A stretch of DNA of 64,000 nucleotides from Gerris lacustris (GCA_951217055.1 OX578283.1:1922001-1986000); one strand, 5' to 3'. Counted from the stretch's first letter, positions 12,139 to 23,455 are shown. Notes: generated by a model not told the origin, from the sequence alone. Numbers and translations are program-made.

Positions 12139-13508
12139 TAGGGCTCGGATCGATATGCTCGATAAAATCTCCAGATATGCTCGAAAACGACCTGTTTTAT
12201 GCTCGATAGATATGCTCGAAAACCACCTGTTTTATGCTCGATAGATATGCTCGAAACCCCCATTATATGCTCTAAAAAAACCATAATATGCAGTTAAATG
12301 TGCGGAATATGTTCAAAAAACAATGTTTTTTTAATAAAACAATGACAGTAAAACGAAAAAATCTTCGTATATCTTTTATATCTTAATCTTTTTATTCGTA
12401 TATCTTAAAAAAAGTATATGTTTATATACGAGTATCATTTTCAAATTGATACACTGCTATATCCACAAGTTTCTAATATGTATGAGAATTTTTATGTAAA
12501 AGTTATAGTTTAAAAGTTTATTTTGCGCTAATAGCCCAAGTAGTTAAAGCGCACCTTCCTTAGCCGCGGGTGAAGGAGGGATAAAAAAAAAAAAAAAAAA
12601 AAAAAGTTTATTTACAAAATGTTCGGTATTAGGTGAGTCAATGAAGTAGATTGGTATTGGTCTGTACATCAAGATTGTTTCTATATTTTCACTTTGAAGT
12701 GATTTTCTTAAATCGGCCAATAAAATCTTTCGACGTCAATTGACACGAGAGGTAAATACTTAACTGATGCTGCATCTTGTGCAGAGTAGTTTGTGATAGC
12801 AGAGTAAAAGGCAGCAGTAGAGGGTTCTACTTGAATTCTCTATTTATTTGATTACAATAACTTGGAATATTTTTTAGTTGACTCTAAAACATATTTGAAC
12901 AAGAAACAAGAATGAATTATTTAAAAATAATATATGACATTAAGTCATTTGTCAGATTGCCAGGTGGAATCCAACAGTTTGGAAAATCGTCTGACATTGC
13001 TGACTCACCACGCTGCATTCTCCCCAAGTCCAATCCTCTCCAACTGGCATTTTTAGCCAGCTCCAACTCTAACTTTTTTCCATAGTTTTTCCAGGCTCTC
13101 CAGGGCAAGAGTTGCCTTTTTTGATGACTGTGTTTAGTGTAGCGACCACTACAAACAACTCCATCCCTCGAGATTCCAACTTTAGGATGACCTCAGAAAT
13201 GACGCTCATGTAGGCTTTTATGAAAGTCAAGCATGACATCACGTCCTTCATTCTTCTTGGTGGTCAGGGCCCAAATGGGGGGGGGGGGGGGGGGAGGAGA
13301 GAATTTTAATAAAAACAAAGTATTTAGACGAAAATCCACAAGAATATGCATTTATATGCTTTTCTGAAAACAGCCGTTTTGTGCATTTATATGCTTGATA
13401 AATTTAAATTCTGTTGATCCCAGAGAGGTGAAAATACCACCACAAGGCTTCTTTCAATTTGTACTATTCAGGAAAAAAATATGCAAATATGCTCAAATCT
13501 GAGCCCTA
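12139..13508. mobile_element. hAT element B
   Basis: The ends TAGGGCTCGGAT and, in complement, TAGGGCTCAGAT are flanked by the perfect 8-bp duplication ACTATAAC (12131-12138, 13509-13516). Subterminal repeats of ATATGCTCGA occur on the left (12155-12290) and ATGCATTTATATGCT-type phrases on the right, plausible transposase-binding arrays. Near 12537 an A-box-like TAGCCCAAGTAGTTAAAGCG precedes a long A-run, possibly a nested SINE fragment. No transposase remains. Confidence 0.85.
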
Positions 13509-13880
13509 ACTATAACAATCTTAACCACCCGCGGTAGCTTTTAAACAATTATTATAAATGTATCTCTTCACTACGCAAAGTCTTCTACTTGTATCAAGTT
13601 GAAATTTTGCATGCCTGTTTCAATTGTGCATTAGATGGTGAATATGAAGTTTTATTAAAATTGTTACGTTAGCGTTAGAACGTAAGATATCGGTAAGAAG
13701 GTTGTTTTCTCTATTATAAACGTTTAGGTCCGCTTTAATAGTTTTAGCGATCTTTATTAATTCATAGCGGTGTCGCTGTTGGTTTTAGTAAAAAATAATA
13801 TTTGAAAAAAAATGTTTGTCTCATCGAATAGATGATGATAGAATCTTTTCCCGTCCTGAAATTCCGCGCGAACTCTTGGA

Positions 13881-15436
13881 CAGGGCCGCTGAGAGGATTT
13901 CCGGGCCCCTGGGCAAGTTAGCACCTGGGCCCCTTTGAACAAATAAGGGGGGGGGGGTCCGGGGGTCCTCCCCCGGAAATTTTTTAATATTTAATTACCA
14001 AAATATGAGTTTTAAAGATTTCTGAGGGCAACTTTGTCCTTAGAGGAAAAGATGTTTGGTGGGGACGAATTTTGATGTTAAACTATGATGGGCTAAAAAA
14101 AACAACAAATAATTGAGTAGTTTTGTAGCAGGTATCATTAAAAAACCTTCTTTTACACTTTGTAAAATACATTATATCAAATAAAACATAATATAAATTG
14201 TTTGCTAAAATAGTGAGATTAAGAGAAAACAAATCAAAATAATTAAGTAAGGCATTTTTTTTTTTACAAAAGTTACATTACATGGAAAACATATAATATC
14301 AGTATGCCAATATGATTTGTCTGTCAGTTTCTCTCCTATAAATCAACATCGACCATATTGAATAAGATAAAAATCTAAATACATAACTAAATGAAACACT
14401 AAAGTTCACACTTCAAGACTCATGATACATTAGGAATAATTTTATGATCTTCACAATTAGTGATGAACTTAGCATCTGGGCCCCTTTGAACAAATAAGGG
14501 CGGGGGGTCCGGGGGTCCTCCCCCGGAATTTTTTTTAAAATTTAAGAGCGAAAAGATGAGATTTAAGAATTTCTGAGGGCAAGTTTGTCCTAAAAAAAAG
14601 ATGTGGTGGGGACGAACTTCAAATACATATGTACTGCTGGTTAAGTTTGTATTTGTGTCTGTTTAATTTCCATTGCGTGAATCAACTTTGTCTCCCAAAC
14701 TTAGCTAGGACATTTGGGGCCGTCGAAAAAAAAAAAATCTTAAGAAAATTCCAAACAAAAAAACATTTGCGTTCAGAACTGAATGGGGTCCCTTTAAAAT
14801 AGTATAGAAGTCTAATTCCAAGTTAGATTTTATTATGCTCTCAAGGGGCCTCTACCGACATTGGTACAAGATAGTAGTTTCATGTTTTTGTTTTTTTTTA
14901 TTTGGGGGCCGCTTGGCTCCGGGGCCCACCCGCAATTCGGGCCTATAGTTATGCCACTAATCACAATATCCATATTGCCTTTTTAGTTGTTAAAAATCCA
15001 GAGCCGCCCCCGGACACCCGGGGCCCGAGCCTGTGCCTCCCAAACTTAGCTAGGGGATAGGGGCCCCACGCCAAAAAAAATTGATGAGAAAAGAAAACAA
15101 AAAACATTTGCGTTCAGAACTGAATTGGGTCCCCTTACAATAGTATAGAAGTATAATTTTAAGTTAAATTTTATTATGCTCTAAAGGGCCCCTACCGACA
15201 TTGGTACAAATATAGTAATTTCATGTTTTATTTGGATTTGGGGGCCCCTTGGTACCGGGGTCCGCCCATGATTCGTGCCCATAGTTATGCCACTAATTAC
15301 ATATCCATATTGCCTTTTTTGGTTGTATAAAACCAGAGCCGCCCCCCGGAGGCCCGGGCCCCCTAGTAACCCGGGCCCCTGGGCATTTGCCCCCCTTGCC
15401 CCCCCCCCCCCCCCCCCCCCCCTGTCGGCGGCCCTG
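13881..15436. mobile_element. hAT element C with internal duplications
   Basis: It starts CAGGGCCGCTGAGAGG and ends CGGCGGCCCTG; the perfect 8-bp duplication is CTCTTGGA (13873-13880, 15437-15444). Inside, the GGGCCCCTTTGAACAAATAA block occurs twice (13927 and 14477). A block of about 320 bp containing AACATTTGCGTTCAGAACTG occurs twice (about 14690-15012 and 15030-15340). GC-rich ends contrast with AT-rich surroundings. A related fragment is at 33114-33960. No transposase seen. Confidence 0.85.
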
Positions 15437-16061
15437 CTCTTGGACGGATCACGCTGTCCAACGAACTTAGCCTGAGTATTAGTAAGAGGAACATGTATAC
15501 CAAATTTCAACTAAATCAGTCAACTTTTACTATCGTCACACGCGTAAACGTTACTGACAGACAGACAGACAGACAAGATGCATAGTTGAATGTAAGAAGC
15601 TCGCTTCAATAATAACTTCTCCTGGGCGGGGAATCGAACCTGGCCTCTCTCGGTCCGCGTTTAAAGCTATTTTCTCATAAACTAGATTTTTACCAGGATA
15701 ACGGCTTATATCGTTGGATTCGTATATAAAAGGACTACATTTTAGACTGTTTTAATCAAAATCGTCGGAACCGTTTTCGAGAAATATTTTTTTTTCACGT
15801 TTTTTCAGAGTTTTTAGGGGGTAGCGCCCCCAAATGTGGAGCTAAAATTCATTTCTCGATTTCACCTCGGGGTATGCTTTTTCTGAACATGTATCCAAAT
15901 TAAAATACTACAGATTAAGTAAAACTTAATCTGTTATATAACCTTAACCTATGTACAGCAGCTATATATAGGTCAATGTACAACTTTTTTTTGAAAAAAT
16001 AACAATTTAAAAAGAAATATGTATAATTTTATTAAAAAAAAATTTGCACAAAATTCATTAA

Positions 16062-16361
16062 CACGTTCACGGCGTGCGACTAATTGTGTGGCTCTGGCTC
16101 AGGGCTGTGCCTGTGAGGTTTATATATATAAGTATCAATATCAATAATTAAAGAACGGAAAAAGCTAGGCGAGAGCGAAAAAGTGGGGTTGAACTGTAGA
16201 AATGTGCTCTGGAGGGCTAGCGGGTTAGAAGAATCTGAACAGTGAGGCTAGGTATTAGAATTAAGGTTCGAAAGTGTAGGGAGAGCACGTTCCAGGAACG
16301 TGGTCCGCCCCATTGACCCGACCAGCAAAACGTTCCGGGAACGTGGTCCACCGTGAACGTG
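16062..16361. repeat. piggyBac-type MITE (TTAA-flanked) nested in hAT A
   Basis: It has TTAA at 16058-16061 and 16362-16365. The inverted ends read CACGTTCACGGCG and CACGTTCACGGTG in the same orientation. TTAA target duplication is the piggyBac hallmark. Its 300 bp are non-coding, with the repeated phrase AACGTTCC/GGAACGTGGTCC. Confidence 0.75.
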
Positions 16362-16506
16362 TTAAAATTAATAACAAAATTTGATCTCAGATATCGACAG
16401 TTCTCACCATTTTACATTCATTTTTTCAAAATTTTCCGGGGGAGGACCCCCCTACAAAATTTCCGCCGGTTTTTTAGATTTGAAATATGGTAACCCTACC
16501 TATACC

Positions 16507-17088
16507 TATAAAATATAAAATAGTTTCACCATCTCTGAAATAGGATACTTCCTAAAATAGAGAGTCGTAGACACCATAATTGAGACCCAACTGAACTGAA
16601 ACTGTACACCTACAATATAGTTTCACCATCATTATAATAGGCTTCTTCATAATATCGATAGACATTAGACTCTCAACTGAATTGATGTCTATAGTCTATA
16701 ATTTGAATTTCGACATTTATCACTATCACTACTACGAGACAGCGCGAACGCTGTCCCGAATAAAAAATTTGCTCGTGATGCTCACATAGACATAGGCATT
16801 CGCAGGGGTCAGCCCAATCGATGTTCAATGTTTTAAGAGAGGGCTTCGCCCTGCGAAAACCGCTTGTATCAGATTAAGCCCTATCAACTTAAAGTTACTT
16901 TTACAACCGACAACCTCCTCTACAAGACTTTAACATTTTTCGTTGAAGTCATAACGTTAATGCAACATATTTAATCTGATGTTAGTAGGTTGTAGCAAAC
17001 TCATTTTTCCTACCAAAGAATGAATTCAACGTACTATTAATCATTTAAATTATCAGCGAATTGGCTGCATTTTAGTGACCGGTTATGA
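16507..17088. other. Intergenic, no gene recognised
   Basis: It contains ACAGCGCGAACGCTGT (16739-16754), a short palindrome, and an AGAGGGCTTCGCCCT hairpin near 16838. Otherwise AT-rich with no ORF. Confidence 0.45.
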
Positions 17089-17266
17089 ATGGACTATAGA
17101 GGGATGTTGGAACCTCTACTAGGTTGTGCTACAGTCGCTACTTTACGGATGGAGTATAGAGGTTTGTTGAAACCTCTGCTAGGTTGTGCTAAAGTCGCTA
17201 CTTTACGGATGGAGTATAGAGGTTTGTTGAAACCTCTACTAGAGTGTGCTACGGTCGCTACTTTGG
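17089..17266 (+). repeat. Three tandem 66-bp units
   Basis: Units begin ATGGACTATAGAGG or ATGGAGTATAGAGG and end GCTACTTTACGG. Because 66 is divisible by three they make a short open frame. Each unit holds an AGAGGTTT(G)TTGAAACCTCT hairpin. No evidence that it is a gene. Confidence 0.75.
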
Positions 17267-17317
17267 CACTAAATCAGTATTAATATCACGTTTAGTTTTA
17301 GTGTAATCTGAGAGTAA

Positions 17318-19385
17318 TAGCCCAGTCAATTTTATTCGCATTTTATTTCGCAACAAATTAGGGGAAAGCTGGATTTTTTTCCTGATGATAGATCATGATA
17401 AGAGGTACATTTTTTTAAAAGTCCCCACTCCTTCCCTTGTGCTTCCACCCCTACCCCCTCCTTAAAGTCCATAATTTACTTATTTTTCACTTTTTACGCA
17501 AAACGGTTTATTTTTTGAAGAGAAAGTGTTATTAACAAAAATATTTCTCACATAATTCTGCACAAAAAAGGCCCTATGCATGTTTGAAGTGAGACATACC
17601 GTTTCCGATATATTTGTAGTTGGAAAATGCGTATTTTTGCGAACCCACAATATTAAAAACAACACTTCCGATTTTAATGAAATTTGGATGGTAGGTCATA
17701 CTTAGCCAATTGTTGATCCAATATAAGTGTCAACCTTCTGCGCCCATTATTTTATCTTGCACATGCCCACAAACATACATTTATTTAGACCTATATCTTC
17801 AAAAGTGCTCAACTGATTATTATGAAATTTGGATGGTTTTGTCGAAAGTAGCCCGCAGATAGCCCCAACTTAAATACAACCGTCTGCGCTCTTTACCATT
17901 TTTAATTGGTTCCCTTTCTGTCTGTCTGTTGATCAATTTTTTGCCTGTCTATTATGAATTAAAGTATCAATTTATCAAAATGTAAAGGGCGCAGACGGTT
18001 GAAATTAAGTTGGGGCTATCTGCGGGCTACTTTCGACACCCCATCCAAATTTCATAATAATCAGTAAAGTACTTTTGAAGATATAGGTCTAAATAAATGT
18101 ATGTTTGTGCGCATGTTCAAGATAAAATAATGGGTGCAGAAGGTTGAAATTTATATGGGATCAACAGTTGGCTAAGTATGACCTACCATCCAAATCTCAT
18201 TAAAATTGTAAGTGTTGTTTTTAAGTTATGTTGTTTTAAGTAGGTTCGCAAAAATACGTTAATGAATTTTTTATCATTTTCCTACTACAATATGTTAAAA
18301 ACGGTATGTCTCACGTCAAACACGCATAGGGCATTTTTTGTGCAGAATTATGTGAGAAATACTTTTGTTAATAACACTTCTCTTCAAATAATAAACCGTT
18401 TTGCGTAAAAAATGAACAATAAGTAAATTTTGACTTTAAGGAGGAGGTAGGGGTGGAAGTACAAGGGGGAGGAGTGGGGACTTTTGAGAAAATGTACCTT
18501 TTATCATGGTCTATCATCAGGAAAAAATACGTGTGGTGTCGCGGGACACCCGGTAGCAACGAAGTTCCTTACATTTTTCATTAAATATAAATTATAAAAT
18601 CACACTGCTAAGTACATATACATTGCTAACTACATATACATGGCGGAGTTAGAAAAGAGACACAATTAAAAGTAACGAACTGTTTGTACCTAGCAGAGTT
18701 AAGGCAAAATTAAAAGAAAATCATTATTTGTATAATTAAAGCAAGCGTCTTACTATAAATATATATTAAATATATGAAAAAAGTTGATCTTGATGAGTTT
18801 ATAGTGAAAGAGTATGTTTGTTAAGGGAGTTTGGATTGAAATAGGACTGTTTTCTACCTACCCGGCCAATTAATTTAAAATATAATATATCTCTTCCCTA
18901 CTCTACATCTTCTGCTTGTATCAGGGTGAAATTTTAAATGATTATATTTTATTTATTTACAAAACAAAGTGACATTTTTTACATATATAACAAAAATAAT
19001 CGAAACAAGTCAAGTAACAGGCTTCCTTAATAACACCTTTTCCCGTCTTTTAAAGCTTACGTTTACGCGAGCGCTGCGCGTGAACGCTTAGGCGGATAAC
19101 GTTTTCCGACGAACTCAGCCTGGGCATTGGTAAAATGAACATGTGTACCAAATTTCATCTAACTCGGTGAGCTTTTACTCAAGTTATGGTCATCTGTAGA
19201 TTTCGTGACGGATTTTGCGTGACGGTGATTTTGTGACGGTTATTTTGTGACGGTGATTGCGGTCGTTTTTTTCGGATTCACTCTCGGGCTCCTGAACGCG
19301 CCATAAGGAAATTCGTTCCAAAAATCCAGCTTTTCCCTAATTAGTTGCGGAAACAGCCTGCTTTCGGTCTTTATTGACTGGGCTA
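17318..19385. mobile_element. Long foldback element, TIR TAGCCCAGTCAAT
   Basis: The ends TAGCCCAGTCAAT and its complement are perfect inverted repeats flanked by TAA on both sides, compatible with a PIF/Harbinger-type 3-bp target. The arms (about 17400-17935 and 17980-18525) pair for some 500 bp. The right arm carries an R2 insertion at 18528-19319 that the left arm lacks. Related arm sequence occurs at 21731-22190. No transposase. Confidence 0.7.
18528..19319 (+). repeat. R2 element, long form, with both ends defined
   Basis: It begins TACGTGTGGTGTCGCGGGAC, followed by AACGAAGTTCCTTAC, and ends CCATAAGGAAATTCGTTCC, so the GGAACGAARTTCCTTA-like ends are inverted. The left arm of the enclosing foldback (AAAGCTGGATTTTTTTCCTG) is the uninterrupted site. 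The element includes the family phrases ACCAAATTTCATCTAACTCG and GTGACGG repeats near the 3' end. Confidence 0.75.
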
Positions 19386-19493
19386 TAAGGGAACATTACT
19401 GTATAATCTGGATATAAAAAAGTGGCTCATTATACTCTGTATCCTTGTAATAATACTAGATGTTGGAACGTTAAATATCCTTTATCTACGATT

Positions 19494-20056
19494 GATACGA
19501 AATATAAACATTATATCTTTGTTTAGATGCGTAGAAAGTGATTATTTACGTACTTGTATTCATTGCGCATGCGCGTCTCATAGTTCTGAATAATTCCTCT
19601 TCTTTACCACACTAGTGCGGTAAAGAAGAGGAATTCTTCAGCTTTACGCACGATTAGTGAGTTTGTTTACATTTAACAAAACTAATTTGGTGTTCTTTTA
19701 TTAAAGTAACTGTTTATATCGAGTTTTTAGTGAAAAACAATGAGTGAATCAAGTGACTTTGACGAAAATGTGGAGAATAATAATCCTCCAGATATAATTA
19801 ATTCGGCAAAAAATACAACTAATGAATTAATGCCATCTTTATCAAAAGAGAGATACGAACTTACATACAGCAAGTTTATTTGTTTCTGTATTTATTATTT
19901 AAATCTAACAATCGTAGATATAGTACGGTACGCAACTCGTGCGAAAACGGCATTTTGCATTGCTCGTGTGGTTTTACCACCCTCGCTATCGCTCGGGTGC
20001 AAACTCCACACTCGCATGCAAAATGCTACTTTCCGCACTCGACGCGTAATGTACTA
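19494..20056 (+). mobile_element. R3 element copy 1 (Crypton-like 5' exon plus hairpins)
   Basis: It starts ATCTACGATTG, the complement of CAATCGTAGAT at 19909-19919. It then has a 56-bp palindrome centred on ACACTAGTG (19586-19641), an ATG-initiated frame at 19740, and a terminal foldback (19921-20056) whose arms both contain GCATTTTGCAT. Two other copies (47012-47584 inverse, 30389-34848 interrupted) carry all the same parts, so this is one mobile unit. Confidence 0.7.
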
Positions 20057-20066
20057 TTATCAGTGA
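19740..20066 (+). CDS. Short frame with a Crypton/KIAA1958-like N-terminus
   Basis: The 108-residue frame starts MSESSDFDENVENNNPPDII. Residues 24-46 contain NTTNELMPSLSKERYELTYS, a pattern like the start of Crypton-type tyrosine-recombinase and KIAA1958-like proteins, where a (K/E)S..RYE..Y..F segment precedes the recombinase core. After the sequence SKF the frame runs into non-homologous repeat DNA, so no catalytic domain is present. The same start is preserved at 47008-47328 (inverse) and as two pieces at 30634 and 34618. It may be a captured first exon or a chimeric promoter-exon. Whether any protein is made is unknown. Confidence 0.4.
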   Translation: MSESSDFDENVENNNPPDIINSAKNTTNELMPSLSKERYELTYSKFICFCIYYLNLTIVDIVRYATRAKTAFCIARVVLPPSLSLGCKLHTRMQNATFRTRRVMYYYQ

Positions 20067-20374
20067 CTAATCACAAGCCAGCGTTGTGAGCATGCGCAAA
20101 GTGGTTAAAGATAAGGGAGAGGGGCTAGTGATAGTGAGATAAAAGATTTAAGTTAAGATAGTAAATAGTGATCTGAGAATCTGAGAGTCCCCCTGGGTAG
20201 AAGACCCGGCTGCCCGCCATGCTGAATATTTAACGTGACATTTTGTGTATAAGTGTTGTATTGTCATATTAAAAAGTGATAGTAATAAAAAATTCGTAGA
20301 CGTTCTCATTCTCGGTGTAAGTTGCAACTATATTATAAACACAGTGAGTTAATTCATCTGAGCTCTTTTATTTT

Positions 20375-20804
20375 TACTACGTTTTTATTAGCTTGCTTTC
20401 TTGTTTGGTTGTTTGTTTGTTTGTTTGTCCGGTACAAATCTGGCAATCGATTTCTAACTAACTTCCCGAATAGCTAGACATTTAAAACTTTTAGCATAGC
20501 TCAGAACACGATGACAATGCATTAGAGATAAACATTGAATGACAGCAAAACAGGCAATCGATTATATTATTTATATTATTTCAAATATATCGATGGCACG
20601 GTTTAGATTTTGTGTTGGGGAGATCAGTTGTACAAAGATTTGTCCTTTTATAGGTTTGAGATCAGCTCTCTAGATGGTTGTCATTTATGTGAAGTAAATA
20701 AATTCGGAACTATTTTTTTTTCACTAACATTATATATTATATAACAATAACAATTATATTATCAACATTACATACGATTCAACAGAAAATTTAAAAACGT
20801 AGTA
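20375..20804 (-). repeat. R1 MITE copy 2, internally deleted
   Basis: It has the same ends (TACTACGTTTTTA and complement) in inverse orientation, 430 bp long. Compared with 9685-10270 it lacks about 160 bp between GACAATGCATTA and the GATAAACATTGAATGACAGC block. Confidence 0.8.
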
Positions 20805-21537
20805 TATAAAAAGTTATTTTTATCTTGAAATTATTATGGTTAATTATACAGTAATGGTTAAATAATGAAGCGAGTTTTGTTCTCTACTTGATACCTTAAG
20901 TCAGCTTTTCTTAAACTTTTTTCATTTATGATCTTATATTTCGCGACCCCATAAATAAATGTATAACAATTGAGAGATTATTTCTAATATTAATTATAAA
21001 CTCGTTGAATAGACGGTTCAAATGCGTGGTTCCACAGCTCTGAAATATGACGTCACACATGATAAACACAGATAAACGAAATTTGTTTAGCCCCAGAGAT
21101 AACTTCTAATCTTAAGTTAATACTATACGGTTGAGATTTAACTAGTATTAAGTAATACTATAATACTTTATTTTTGGGTAAATTCGGATTGTACGTGCCA
21201 CCACTTTGAGGTTAGGTGCGATAAAATCCCGCATATTAAATTAATTTTGTGTACCCTTGAATTTTCAATAGCCGCTCCGCTCATTTCCTGAAGAAAAACA
21301 ACCCTCCAGTATATAAACCAGGTAGAGGTCCAACTCGAAGAAATTTCAATGGCACGTACAATACGAATTAGCTTATTTTTGTTACTAACTAATACAGGAA
21401 ATCCTGTCTAAAACGGAATCGTAGGGTTCCGGAGATTTTTTCCGTTTTAACAGATTAACAGGTATCCGTTTTATTAAGGTGTTAAAAAAGTTACTGGAGT
21501 ACAAGCTATGTAAATTATCACGTTAGTTTCATTTCAA
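20805..21537. other. Intergenic, no gene recognised
   Basis: AT-rich. A decayed element may begin near 21397 (ACAGGAAATCCTGTCTAAAA with CCGTTTTA repeats to 21475). No ORF. Confidence 0.4.
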
Positions 21538-21613
21538 TATGCAGGTATGTATTATGTATGCAGGTATGTATTATGTATGCAGGTATGTATTATGTATGCA
21601 GGTATGTATTATG
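21538..21613 (+). repeat. Four tandem copies of a 19-bp unit
   Basis: The unit TATGCAGGTATGTATTATG repeats four times without change, then decays into TATAATG. A hAT-like end CAGGGCCGGATTTAGGCA follows at about 21694, without a visible partner end. Confidence 0.8.
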
Positions 21614-21730
21614 TATAATGTAATTAAATTGAATCTTGCCCTTTTCATATTCTTCTATGCATACATAGAATAAGATCTCATAAGATGTGAGCAGGGCCGG
21701 ATTTAGGCATAGGGATTTATTTTATTTTTG

Positions 21731-22190
21731 CTTCCGAGCTTACCGAAGGTAACGGAAGCTATGTGATCGTTCTGAAGAACGAAAATATTTTAGGTCTCCG
21801 ATTTCAAAAATTTCAAGACAGAAATCTGTTTCAGACATCAGGGAACATTTTTGGTTCCGTGTCTGTCTGTCGGTCTGTCGTTCAATTTTTGCGAACCAAC
21901 ATATCTTAAAAACTACACGTTCAATTTTAATGAAATTTGGGTGGTTGGTCATAATTAGCCCATTGTTGGTCCCATATAAGTTTCAACCTTCTGCGCCTAT
22001 TTGTTTCTCTTCCACATGCGCACAAACATACATTTATTTACACCTATAGCTTCAAAAGTACTTATCTGATTTGAATGAAACTTTTATAGTTTATCAAAAA
22101 GTAACCCGCAGACAGCCCCAGATTAATTTGAACCGTCTACGCTCTTTAACTTTTGCTAAATTGATACTTTAATTCGTGTAAAAAATCTAA
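21731..22190 (+). repeat. Repeat related to the foldback arm at 17.6-18.2 kb
   Basis: It shares TTTAATGAAATTTGG, a CTTCTGCGCC phrase, CAAACATACATTTATTTA and AACCGTCT(G/A)CGCTCTTTA in the same order as 17620-17905. No coding capacity in either copy. Confidence 0.6.
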
Positions 22191-22611
22191 ACAATTTTAC
22201 AGATTAAAAAAAAAAGGGCGGAAACAATTAAACCAATTTGACATAATGACTTGTAAAAGCATAAAATCAATAAAGTACGTAGATATAGGATGCGAGGAAG
22301 CTAAGTGCCACACCAATTGGCAGTCTATTTTTTTTTAATGCTTCATTAACTTCGGTAATCACGGAAATTGGAAGGAAATCTTACTTATTCATAGAGAACG
22401 TGACAAAATCTTGGTTTTAAAGTAAAAATATTCAATCTTAGTCCCTTTAACAAAGGAAACATTGCGGAACTAAATCAGAAAGCTTTGATGTATGGCATAG
22501 TTCGTAGAGTTTTAGGTTTCTGTACAAAGTACAAAAAGAAACCTTATATAACGGCTCTGTCTGCGTCTGTCCGTTGCTTGTTTCAATTTATAAACTACTA
22601 TAGCTAGGTCT

Positions 22612-23345
22612 TGGTGGAGTTAGAAAAGAGACAAAATTAAAAGTAACTAACTATTTGTACTTACCGGAGTTAAGGCAAAATTAAAAGTAAAACTTTCTTT
22701 TATCATTAAAGCTAGCATTTTGTAATAAATGATGTATTGAATATTGAGGAAATCATGATAAGTTCATAATTAGAGGATGCAGTTAGTGAGAGAATAGGAC
22801 TATTCCCTTAATCCTCACGCCCCGGCCTTCTACTCCATTTAAAATATTATAATATATATCACTTCACTACACACAAACTTCTGCTTGTGTCAGATTGAAA
22901 TATTGCATGCCTGTTTCAATTGTACTTTAGACCATGTGAATGAAGTTTTATTAAAATCGTTACGGTAGAACATAAGATATCAGTAAAAACGTTGTTTTCT
23001 CTATTTTAAAGAATTAGGCCTGCTTTAATAAATTTAGCGATCTTTAACACTTCAAAACAGTGTCGGTGTTGGTTATATTAAAAAAAAAAATTGTTTGTCC
23101 CATTAAATAGATTAATTCTTCCCGTCCTAAAATTCCATTTTTACATTCAAGCATACGTTCTCAACGCTTGGGCGGATAACATTGTCCAACGAACTCGTTC
23201 TGGGCATTGGTAAAATGAACATATGCAATAAATTTTAAATTTCAACTAAATTGGTAATAATTTACTCAAGTTATCGTCGTCGGTCGATTTCGTGACGGTT
23301 GATTTTGCGACAATCTGTTCTGTGATGGTAGTTTTTTTCAAATTC
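22612..23345 (+). repeat. R2 element copy, truncated at both ends
   Basis: It aligns with 18640-19265 through GAGTTAGAAAAGAGACA, GCATGCCTGTTTCAATTGTA, the GTCCAACGAACTC phrase and the GATTTCGTGACGG tail. The GGAACGAA-type termini are missing. Confidence 0.65.
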
Positions 23346-23455
23346 AAGAAAAGTTGAAATAATTTTATTTTATTTACTGTATTGCATCAAATTAGAAAAA
23401 AAGATGCACGTTGATCATGATTTTGAGCGCCCAAAAATGGGATACGAGAGTATCT

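Larger units (their letters stand above)
11949..15607 (+). repeat. R2 element (short form), split by two hATs
   Basis: The body is 11949-12138 + 13517-13880 + 15445-15607. It starts AACTAGGCATCGCGTGGCTC, exactly as the copy at 27793 does, and ends with GACAGACAGACA then AAGCTCGCTTCAAT. The 3' phrase ACCAAATTTCAACTAAATC is a common signature of insect non-autonomous repeats. Comparison with the uninterrupted SINE-like repeat at 2345-2660 shows this R2 copy inserted between ...ATGTATCATAA and AATAACTTCTCC. Confidence 0.75.
11590..16498. mobile_element. hAT element A (outer shell of a nest)
   Basis: The termini share GGGTTACCATATT as inverted repeats. The element is bracketed by a perfect 8-bp duplication CCTATACC (11582-11589 and 16499-16506), the hallmark of hAT transposition. 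Both ends carry a C-rich AAACC/GGGGGAGG subterminal block. Its own sequence is non-coding. It hosts a SINE-like repeat, an R2 copy, hATs B and C, and a piggyBac-type MITE, so it is the oldest member of the nest apart from its flanks. Confidence 0.85.

Noticed and set aside
12537..12605. Genuine tRNA gene
   Set aside because: Only an A-box-like phrase is present; there is no B-box or cloverleaf, and it runs into poly(A), so at best a SINE fragment.
15181..15510. 109-residue minus-strand ORF rich in Gly
   Set aside because: It is produced by the C-run and GC-rich right end of hAT C and crosses the element border and target duplication.
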